Below are positions 1 to 5,598 of a stretch of 8,671 nucleotides of DNA, in pieces. Source of the stretch: Coriobacteriales bacterium (GTDB lineage Bacteria; Actinomycetota; Coriobacteriia; Coriobacteriales; UBA8131); the NCBI GenBank assembly GCA_031267175.1, contig JAIRZP010000264.1, forward strand, positions 1 to 8,671. The letters are read 5' to 3'. The position numbers and the translations under genes were made by a program. Numbering within the stretch: the stretch's first letter is position 1; every line of letters begins with the position of its first letter. The notes beneath the pieces are model-generated. The model ran no database searches. It was not told the DNA's origin and was given only the letters and a program-made list of their open reading frames with translations.

Positions 1-636
1 CTCGGGCCCGAGGGCTTCTTTACCGAAGCGACGCCGCTCGACCCGCACAGCCCCTACTCAGCGAGCAAGGCTTCCGCCGACCTGCTGGTCAAGGCCTTTG
101 GAGACACCTACCGGCTCCCCGTCAACATTACCCGCTGTTCCAACAACTACGGGCCGTTTCAGTTTCCGGAGAAACTCATTCCCCTGATGATACACAACGC
201 CCAGCAGCACCGGGCACTCCCGGTGTACGGCGACGGGTTGCAGGTGCGCGACTGGCTGTATGTGCAGGATCATTGCAGGGCCATCGACCTGGTCTTGGAA
301 CGCGGAGAGCCTGGCGAGGTCTACAACATCGGTGGCCACAACGAGCGCACCAATATGCAGATTGTCTCGCAGATAATCAAGCAGCTGGCCCAGAGCCTTG
401 CTGACCCTCAAATAAGCGAGGCCCTCATACAGCACGTGACTGACCGCAAGGGCCATGATAGGCGTTACGGCATTGACCCGGCAAAGATCGGCGCGGCACT
501 CGGTTGGCAGCCTGAGACTCCGTTTGAAGAGGGCATCGCGTTGACGATACGCTGGTATCTTGAGCATCAGAGTTGGGTTGAGCACGTTACTTCGGGAGCT
601 TATCGCAGGTATATTGAGCAGATGTACGGTAGCTAA
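1..636 (+). CDS. rfbB: dTDP-glucose 4,6-dehydratase, 5'-truncated by window edge
   Basis: Cytoplasmic NAD-dependent short-chain dehydrogenase/reductase of the extended family (RmlB/RfbB). It converts dTDP-glucose to dTDP-4-keto-6-deoxyglucose, the second step of dTDP-L-rhamnose synthesis. Frame 1 is open from the first base and gives 211 residues; the family is about 330-360 long, so roughly 130-140 N-terminal residues (Rossmann NAD-binding motif and the active-site TDE region) lie left of the window. Visible hallmarks are FTEATPLDPHSPYSASKASAD, with the catalytic YxxxK pair at fragment residues 19 and 23; TRCSNNYGPFQFPEKLIP (44-61); VYGDGLQVRDWLYVQDHC (75-92); YNIGG (108-112); and the C-terminal DRKGHDRRYGIDPAKI stretch (148-163). 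The stop shares one base with the next ATG (TAATG), so the two genes are probably translationally coupled. Family assignment is firm; a dehydratase for another nucleotide sugar is less likely because rfbC follows. Confidence 0.95.
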   Translation, partial: LGPEGFFTEATPLDPHSPYSASKASADLLVKAFGDTYRLPVNITRCSNNYGPFQFPEKLIPLMIHNAQQHRALPVYGDGLQVRDWLYVQDHCRAIDLVLERGEPGEVYNIGGHNERTNMQIVSQIIKQLAQSLADPQISEALIQHVTDRKGHDRRYGIDPAKIGAALGWQPETPFEEGIALTIRWYLEHQSWVEHVTSGAYRRYIEQMYGS

Positions 637-1355
637 TGAGCATTTCTGTTGCCCTGGCGGCAAAAGATGGCGAGCGGTATCTGCAAAGCCAGGTGGAGTC
701 GATTCTTCCGCAGCTGAGTGAGGCACGCGGCGATGAGCTTATCATTTCTACGGATCCCTCCAGCGACGCGACCGCCGAAATTGTGGCAAGCTTGGCCCGG
801 CAGGCACCTGTTATCAGGCAGCTTACCGGACCCGGAAGAGGTGTACAGGCAAACTTTGAGCACGCACTCAGGGCCTGCACAGGCAGCCATCTTTTCCTTT
901 CCGACCAGGACGATGTCTGGATGCCCGATAAGGTAACCGAGGTCATGGATGCCTTTGATGCGAGCGACGCTGCCCTGATCCTTCACGACGCCGCGATGGT
1001 TGACGAGGATCTCTACGAGCTGGCTCCCTCGTATTTTGCCCGACGCGGCAGCAGGGCGGGGCTCTGGCCCAACATCCTCAGGAACTCCTATGTGGGCTGT
1101 TGCCTGGCCTTCAGACGGGAGCTGTTGGACTATGCCCTCCCCTTTCCTCCCGATATTCCCATGCACGACCAGTGGCTGGGCCTTGTCGCCTCGCGGTTCA
1201 TGACGGTACACTTGCTCCCCGTGCAACTGGTACGATACCGCAGGCACAGGAGCACCGCTACTTCTGATACGCAGCATGCCCGTCTCTGGCAGATGACTGC
1301 GTGGCGTTATGCCGTGATACGAGCGTTGCGAAAGCGAGAAAGGGAGCTCAGATGA
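636..1355 (+). CDS. GT2 family glycosyltransferase, rhamnosyltransferase-like
   Basis: A 239-residue GT-A fold glycosyltransferase of family 2, expected to act at the cytoplasmic membrane face and add one sugar, plausibly rhamnose from dTDP-L-rhamnose, to a growing lipid-linked glycan. The family N-terminus ISVALA...GERYLQSQVESILPQ is present (2-26). The nucleotide-binding region reads IISTDPSSDATAEIV (36-50). The metal-binding DxD equivalent is SDQDDVWMPDKV (89-100), a signature shared with many putative rhamnosyltransferases, and the likely catalytic base lies in MHDQWLGLVAS (176-186). The protein ends about 35 residues after the YRRHRSTATS segment (201-210), shorter than the ~300 residues common in related enzymes. 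It starts on the ATG overlapping the rfbB stop and ends four bases into rfbC, so it sits between two rhamnose-synthesis genes. No strong ribosome-binding site is seen; coupling is likely. The donor is inferred from context only, not from sequence. Confidence 0.88.
   Translation: MSISVALAAKDGERYLQSQVESILPQLSEARGDELIISTDPSSDATAEIVASLARQAPVIRQLTGPGRGVQANFEHALRACTGSHLFLSDQDDVWMPDKVTEVMDAFDASDAALILHDAAMVDEDLYELAPSYFARRGSRAGLWPNILRNSYVGCCLAFRRELLDYALPFPPDIPMHDQWLGLVASRFMTVHLLPVQLVRYRRHRSTATSDTQHARLWQMTAWRYAVIRALRKRERELR
1341..1346 (+). promoter_or_regulatory. Ribosome-binding site that fixes the rfbC start
   Basis: AGGGAG lies 5 nt before the ATG at 1352, inside the last codons of the preceding glycosyltransferase gene. 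It supports 1352 as the rfbC start rather than the in-frame upstream ATG at 1301, which would add 17 residues (MALCRDTSVAKARKGAQ) not expected in the family. Confidence 0.75.
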
Positions 1356-1888
1356 GCAAGTTCAGGTTTATCAAGACGGAGATCGACGGCGTGCTCATCG
1401 TTGAACCTACGGTGTACGGAGACGAGCGCGGCTACTTTATGGAGACCTACCATGAGCGCGACTTTGCAGAGGGCGGCATTACGGCGCATTTTGTGCAGGA
1501 CAATCAATCGAGCTCAACGAGAGGGGTTCTGCGCGGGCTGCATTTTCAGCGGAACTATCCGCAGGCCAAACTCGTGCGCGTCATCAGTGGCGAGGTATTT
1601 GATGTGGCCGTGGATATACGCCCAGACAGCCCCAGCTACGGTGCCTGGGCAGGCGCACTGCTCAGCGCCGAGAACAAGCGGCAGCTCTTTATTCCCCGTG
1701 GTCTGGCGCACGGCTTTCTCTGCCTGAGCGACACGGCCGAATTCATCTATAAATGTGATGAGTTCTATCATCCCGAGGACGAGGGCGGCCTCGCCTGGGA
1801 CGACCCTACCCTGGCTATAGCCTGGCCCTTGGAGCCGGGACAGAAGCCGTTCTTGTCAGAAAAGGACCGACAGAATCCCCCGCTCTGA
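1352..1888 (+). CDS. rfbC: dTDP-4-dehydrorhamnose 3,5-epimerase
   Basis: RmlC-type cupin epimerase of 178 residues, a normal length for the family. It epimerises C3 and C5 of dTDP-4-keto-6-deoxy-D-glucose in the cytoplasm, producing the substrate for the final reductase RmlD. The sequence is close to canonical: RGYFMETY (26-33), FVQDNQSSSTRGVLRGLHFQ (47-66) with the catalytic His at 64, FDVAVDIRPDSPSYG (83-97), IPRGLAHGFLCLSD (114-127), FIYKCDEFYHPEDEGGLAWDDP (131-152) with the catalytic Tyr at 133, and LSEKDRQNPPL (168-178) with Asp 171. The start at 1352 overlaps the preceding stop (ATGA) and has a good AGGGAG site. Together with rfbB it shows that the locus supplies dTDP-L-rhamnose. rmlA and rmlD are not in the window and presumably lie upstream or elsewhere. 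Confidence 0.97.
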   Translation: MSKFRFIKTEIDGVLIVEPTVYGDERGYFMETYHERDFAEGGITAHFVQDNQSSSTRGVLRGLHFQRNYPQAKLVRVISGEVFDVAVDIRPDSPSYGAWAGALLSAENKRQLFIPRGLAHGFLCLSDTAEFIYKCDEFYHPEDEGGLAWDDPTLAIAWPLEPGQKPFLSEKDRQNPPL

Positions 1889-1894
1889 TACACT

Positions 1895-2767
1895 ATGCGT
1901 ATGAATGAGATTATCGAACAGATACTGGCCGGCTTTGGGGTCGTTGTTATTGTGGCGGTGGTAATCCTGGTATGCGCCACTATTCCACGCATCAGACGAT
2001 ATCTTCCTGCCTTAACACAATACCGACATCTTCTCTCCTCATTGGTAGCGCGCGACTTGAAGGTAAAGTATCGCAGATCGGCGCTGGGCGTTGCCTGGAG
2101 TGTTATCAATCCCCTGTTCATGATGCTTATCGTCACCTTTGTATTCTCGCAGGTCTTCAGGATTCAGGTAGAGAACTACCCCATCTTTTATCTGACTGGG
2201 AGTATCGTGTATACCTTTGTCAATGAGGCTACTGCCACCTCCATGAACTCGATAATCTCAAATGCCGGGTTGATAAAGAAGGTCTACATCCCCAAATACC
2301 TGTTTCCTCTCCAAGCCTGCATTACCGCCGCGGTCAACGCGTCGCTTTCGCTGGTTGCGGTGGCGATAGTGTTTGCTGTGTTGCAGGCACCCCTGCACCT
2401 TACCCTGTTCCTGACACCGGTTCCGCTGCTCTTTGCAGGCGTTTTCAGCCTGGGACTGGGACTGATTCTCAGCGCACTCGTCGTCTACTTCCGCGACATT
2501 GCCCATATCTATGGCATCTGGTGCCTGGCCTGGTTCTATATCACCCCGATACTCTATCCCCTCTCCATTCTGCCGGATTTTGCCCAGACGATTCTGCTGT
2601 TTAACCCACTGGTACACTTCGTCGACTATTCACGAGCGGTCATGCTTGAGGGCGTGGTGCCCGGCCTGCAGGAGAACCTGATTTGCCTGGGATTTGCCCT
2701 GAGCACCCTCACCATAGGCATCCTGGTATTCAAAAAGGCCCAGGAAAAGTTCATCCTTTATCTGTGA
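1895..2767 (+). CDS. ABC-2 type polysaccharide exporter permease (Wzm/TagG-like)
   Basis: Integral membrane subunit of an ABC transporter that exports a finished lipid-linked polysaccharide across the cytoplasmic membrane. It has 290 residues. The family entry motif is SLVARDLKVKYRRSALGVAWSVINPLFMMLIV (49-80), followed by hydrophobic segments at about 68-87, 97-115, 140-163, 170-197, 205-223 and 262-279. The segment VVYFRDIAHIYGIWCLAWFYITPILYPLSILP (196-227) is typical of Wzm/TagG/RfbD permeases, and the C-terminus FKKAQEKFILYL (279-290) also fits. Unlike the usual ~260-residue members, it has about 40 extra N-terminal residues holding one additional hydrophobic helix (about 11-29) followed by a basic patch. 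There is no clear ribosome-binding site for the ATG at 1895 or the in-frame ATG at 1901, so the start is uncertain by two codons; it lies 6 nt after rfbC. The ATPase partner follows immediately. Teichoic acid, O-antigen-like and rhamnan exporters cannot be told apart from sequence alone. Confidence 0.93.
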   Translation: MRMNEIIEQILAGFGVVVIVAVVILVCATIPRIRRYLPALTQYRHLLSSLVARDLKVKYRRSALGVAWSVINPLFMMLIVTFVFSQVFRIQVENYPIFYLTGSIVYTFVNEATATSMNSIISNAGLIKKVYIPKYLFPLQACITAAVNASLSLVAVAIVFAVLQAPLHLTLFLTPVPLLFAGVFSLGLGLILSALVVYFRDIAHIYGIWCLAWFYITPILYPLSILPDFAQTILLFNPLVHFVDYSRAVMLEGVVPGLQENLICLGFALSTLTIGILVFKKAQEKFILYL

Positions 2768-2773
2768 GAAGCC

Positions 2774-3511
2774 ATGCGAACAGTCATCGAAGCTAACAAC
2801 GTTACCATGAGATTTCGCCTGTATCAGGACAGGCCCGACTCGCTTAAGGAGCTCTTAATCAAGCTCACGCAGCGGCAGGTGAAGAAGTACGACGAGCTCG
2901 TTGCGCTGAGCCAGGTGAGCCTCAAGGTCTATTCGGGGGACGTTTTGGGGATCATCGGACTCAATGGCAGCGGCAAGAGCACGCTCCTCAAACTGATTGC
3001 CGGTATCTTAAAGCCTACCGAGGGCACGCTCGTGAGGACGGGGGCTATCTCGCCCCTTATCGAGCTGGGTGCCGGCTTTGACATGGACCTGACCGCGCGG
3101 GAGAACGTGTTTCTCAATGGTGCCGTGTTGGGCTTCTCAAAGGCAGCAATGGCAGAAAAATACGACGGGATTATCGAGTTCTCTGAGCTGCAGGAGTTTC
3201 AGGACGTGCCTATCAAGAGCTTTTCCTCCGGTATGCTCGCCCGACTCGGTTTTTCCATCGCCACGAGCACGCAGCCGGAGATCCTCATTGTCGATGAAAT
3301 ACTCGGCGTGGGAGACTTTCTCTTCAAGGAAAAGAGCGAGAACAGGATCCTCGAGATGATGTCCGGCGGCACGACCGTGCTGTTGGTGTCTCACGCGATT
3401 AAAGATATAGAGAAGTTGTGTACCCGCGCAATCTGGCTGGACAAGGGAGTCAAGCATATGGACGCGGGCACCGACGAGGTCTGCTCAGCGTATAAGGCAT
3501 TGGCAGACTGA
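2774..3511 (+). CDS. ABC transporter ATPase for polysaccharide export (Wzt/TagH-like, short form)
   Basis: Cytoplasmic nucleotide-binding subunit that powers the adjacent permease. The 245 residues contain Walker A GLNGSGKST (62-70), a Wzt-type Q-loop region SPLIELGAGFDMDLTARENVFLNG (93-116), the family's altered signature SFSSGMLARLGFSIA (149-163) in place of LSGGQ, Walker B ILIVDEILGVGD (170-181) with catalytic Glu 175, and the switch His 207 in LVSHAI. The N-terminal EANNVTMRFRLYQDRPDSLKE (6-26) is typical of polysaccharide-export ATPases. The protein ends soon after the NBD, so the C-terminal carbohydrate-binding domain of long Wzt proteins (those that read a modified glycan terminus) is absent. 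It starts 6 nt after the permease stop with only a weak GAGAAG-like site, consistent with coupled translation. TagH of wall teichoic acid export is a related alternative name. Confidence 0.95.
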   Translation: MRTVIEANNVTMRFRLYQDRPDSLKELLIKLTQRQVKKYDELVALSQVSLKVYSGDVLGIIGLNGSGKSTLLKLIAGILKPTEGTLVRTGAISPLIELGAGFDMDLTARENVFLNGAVLGFSKAAMAEKYDGIIEFSELQEFQDVPIKSFSSGMLARLGFSIATSTQPEILIVDEILGVGDFLFKEKSENRILEMMSGGTTVLLVSHAIKDIEKLCTRAIWLDKGVKHMDAGTDEVCSAYKALAD

Positions 3512-3512
3512 G

Positions 3513-5480
3513 ATGAGTACCTCAAGGTTAGAAGAGCAACTGAAAGAGGCTCGCGCAGAGATAAAGGTTTTGGAGAGGGAGAATAAAGAGCTTCACACGG
3601 CACTCGGCCAGGCACAAAAAAGCATACAGGAGTATAGCAGCACTGTTTCGTGGAGAATAACCGCACCTCTGCGAGCATGCAGAAGTCTTTTGCACTACGC
3701 TTTTAGCGCACTGAAGATGGCAGGCAAGCTTCCCAAGTTCTTCTCGCATGTCAAGAACTACGGCTTAAGAAAGGCGCTCCAAACTGCCAAAAGCAGGCTG
3801 AGATCTCAGCCAACCGTGAGCCTCAAAGAACTGATTGGTACGGAAGAAGCGGAGCTTGAGGCGGAGCGGGCCCAGGTGTTTGATCCGATGCCTCTCATCA
3901 GCATTGTCGTGCCGCTCTATAACACCAATGAAGAGCACCTGAAGGAGATGCTGGACTCCGTACAGCAGCAGACCTATGGGGCCTGGGAATTGATGCTTAT
4001 CGACGCAAGCGATGAGAATCACGCAGGGGTGGGCTCTCTGTGCAAAGAACGAGCACGGGATAATGAGCGTATCGTCTATCATCCTATACCGCAGAACCTC
4101 GGCATAGCGGACAACACCAATATCGGGCTTGCCGCCGCGACAGGCGCCTATATTGCGCTTCTGGATCACGACGACCTCCTGCATCCCTCGGCACTTTTTG
4201 AGTTTGTTCAGGAGATAGACACAACGGGTCCCGACCTGCTCTACTCAGATGAACTCATTTTCTATGGCTCACTGGAGAAGGAGTATACCCCGCATTTCAA
4301 GCCGGATTTTTCTCCTGATCTGCTGCGCAGCTACAACTATATCTGCCACTTTCTGGTGTTTTCTCGAGGCCTGTACGAAACATGCGGTGGCATGCGGAGC
4401 GAATGCTCAGGCTCCCAGGACTACGACCTGACCCTGCGCCTGAGCGAGCAGGCAGCTACCATAGCGCATATCCCCAAGCTGCTGTACTTCTGGCGGCGGC
4501 ATGCAGAAAGCTACTCGACCGACCTGCAGCAAAGAACCCGCTGTATCATCGCCGCCAAGACTGCCCTGGAAGATCAGCTGGAGCGTCTCGGACTGCAAGG
4601 CGAGGTGCTGGATGCAAATTTAGCAACCTATTATCGTATCAGCTATGCCATCCAGGGCAGTCCGCTTGTTTCGATTATCATCCCCAACAAAGACCATGTC
4701 GAGGACCTCGAAACCTGCCTGCAATCGATCCTCAAAACTTCAAGCTACACCCATTACGAGATTCTCATTATTGAGAACAACAGCGAGGATTCCGAAACCT
4801 TCCGTTACTACGAACAACTCACCGATCCCCGTATCAAGCTGCTCACGTATACTGAGGAGTTCAACTTTGCAGCCCTCAACAACTTTGCGGCAGAGCACGC
4901 CAACGGCGAGTATCTCCTCTTCCTCAACAACGATACCGAGGTTATCAACCCGGCCTGGCTTGAGGAAATGCTCATGTTTGCCCAACGCGGGGATGTGGGA
5001 GCCGTAGGGGCCAAGCTATACTATCCAGACAACACCATCCAGCACGCAGGGGTGATTCTCGGTATAGCGGGAGGGGCTGGCCACAGTCACAAAGGTAAGA
5101 AGCGCAACGATTTAGGCTACTTTAACCGTGCGCAGCTGGTTCAGAATATTTCGGCCGTTACCGGTGCCTGTCTGATGGTAGGCAAGAATACGTTTTTTGA
5201 GGTAGAGGGCTTTACTGAGGAATTCACTATTGCATACAACGATGTTGATCTGTGTTTGAAGCTGCGTGAGCGCGGCTATCTCAACGTGTACACCCCGTAT
5301 GCAGAGCTGTACCACTTTGAGTCAAAGAGTCGCGGATACGAAGATACTCCGGAAAAGATCGCACGGCTCAGAAGTGAAGTAGTCAGACTGCGCACACGCT
5401 GGGGAGAGGTGTTTGAGAATGGTGACCCGTACTATAATCCCAACCTGACCTTGGAGCGAGAGGATTTTTCTTTAAGCTAA
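3513..5480 (+). CDS. Tandem two-domain GT2 glycosyltransferase with N-terminal coiled coil
   Basis: A 655-residue protein predicted to be cytoplasmic or membrane-associated and to assemble or polymerise the exported glycan. Residues 5-40 are a charged heptad-like helix (L6, L10, I17, L20, L27, L31, I38), followed by the SSTVSWRITAPLR motif (42-54) often seen before GT domains in surface-glycan enzymes, and a basic amphipathic stretch (56-98). GT-A domain 1 begins at PLISIVVPLYNTNEEHLKEMLDSVQQQTY (127-155), has its DxD equivalent LLDHDD (216-221) and a conserved GSQDYDLTLRL (300-310). GT-A domain 2 begins at PLVSIIIPNKD (384-394), with IIENNSEDSET (419-429), LFLNNDTEVINPAWLEEML (469-487), SAVTGACLMV (547-556) and FTIAYNDVDLCLKLRERGY (571-589). 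Both domains keep acidic metal-site residues, so both may be active, suggesting two linkages or alternating polymerisation. It starts one base after the ATPase stop and is the last gene of the operon. Donors and linkages cannot be read from the sequence. Confidence 0.93.
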   Translation: MSTSRLEEQLKEARAEIKVLERENKELHTALGQAQKSIQEYSSTVSWRITAPLRACRSLLHYAFSALKMAGKLPKFFSHVKNYGLRKALQTAKSRLRSQPTVSLKELIGTEEAELEAERAQVFDPMPLISIVVPLYNTNEEHLKEMLDSVQQQTYGAWELMLIDASDENHAGVGSLCKERARDNERIVYHPIPQNLGIADNTNIGLAAATGAYIALLDHDDLLHPSALFEFVQEIDTTGPDLLYSDELIFYGSLEKEYTPHFKPDFSPDLLRSYNYICHFLVFSRGLYETCGGMRSECSGSQDYDLTLRLSEQAATIAHIPKLLYFWRRHAESYSTDLQQRTRCIIAAKTALEDQLERLGLQGEVLDANLATYYRISYAIQGSPLVSIIIPNKDHVEDLETCLQSILKTSSYTHYEILIIENNSEDSETFRYYEQLTDPRIKLLTYTEEFNFAALNNFAAEHANGEYLLFLNNDTEVINPAWLEEMLMFAQRGDVGAVGAKLYYPDNTIQHAGVILGIAGGAGHSHKGKKRNDLGYFNRAQLVQNISAVTGACLMVGKNTFFEVEGFTEEFTIAYNDVDLCLKLRERGYLNVYTPYAELYHFESKSRGYEDTPEKIARLRSEVVRLRTRWGEVFENGDPYYNPNLTLEREDFSLS

Positions 5481-5570
5481 CGTAAGCCCGAAACCTAACC
5501 TGTCGCGTCTATACATCTTTGGAGTGTTCAACGCAAAGCATGAGAGTGTCACCTCCCGGCATCGTCGCTC
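5481..5570. other. Short intergenic gap between convergent genes
   Basis: Ninety bases separate the stop of the two-domain glycosyltransferase (plus strand) from the stop of the YfhO-family gene (minus strand). No GC-rich hairpin followed by a T-run is visible on either strand. A weak CTTTG/CAAAG pair with a 12-nt loop occurs around 5517-5538, but lacks a T-tract. The gap contains a degenerate copy of the end of the minus-strand gene. No small ORF in it looks real. Confidence 0.6.
5503..5535 (-). repeat. Degenerate copy of the 3' end of the YfhO-family gene (copy A)
   Basis: These 33 bases match 5565-5598 with 27 identities, six mismatches and one single-base gap, at an offset of 62-63 nt. 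Read on the minus strand, it would encode A-L-(frameshift)-H-S-K-D-V-stop, against A-L-G-H-S-T-D-V-stop in the intact gene. The TAG stop is aligned in both. Two of the differences in the gene's reading frame are a silent third-base change (GTG/GTA, Val) and a Thr to Lys change (ACG/AAA). It looks like the leftover end of a duplicated or replaced homologous gene. Confidence 0.65.
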
Positions 5571-5598
5571 CTACACATCCGTGGAGTGTCCCAACGCA
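5565..5598 (-). repeat. Intact copy of the repeat, spanning the stop codon of the YfhO-family gene (copy B)
   Basis: This is the partner of the degenerate copy at 5503-5535. It covers the last eight sense codons (ALGHSTDV), the TAG stop at 5571-5573, and six bases beyond. The core GGAGTGT...CAACGCA is shared exactly apart from one substituted and one inserted base between its two blocks. Confidence 0.65.

Noticed and set aside
58..726. A 222-codon minus-strand frame opposite rfbB
   Set aside because: The plus strand encodes an unmistakable RmlB; the antisense translation has no motif.
633..1277. A 214-codon minus-strand frame opposite the first GT2 gene
   Set aside because: It lies wholly opposite a gene with clear GT2 motifs, and its translation matches no recognisable family.
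1301..1351. Longer rfbC start at the in-frame ATG at 1301
   Set aside because: It would add 17 residues overlapping the preceding gene; the ATG at 1352 has an AGGGAG site at the right distance and gives the family-typical N-terminus.
1895..3511. Calling the transporter specifically tagG/tagH or wzm/wzt
   Set aside because: The family is clear, but teichoic acid, rhamnan and O-antigen-like exporters cannot be separated by sequence alone, so no symbol was given.
5517..5538. Possible hairpin (CTTTG...CAAAG) as a transcription terminator
   Set aside because: The stem is only 5 bp, AT-containing, with a 12-nt loop and no T-run on either strand.
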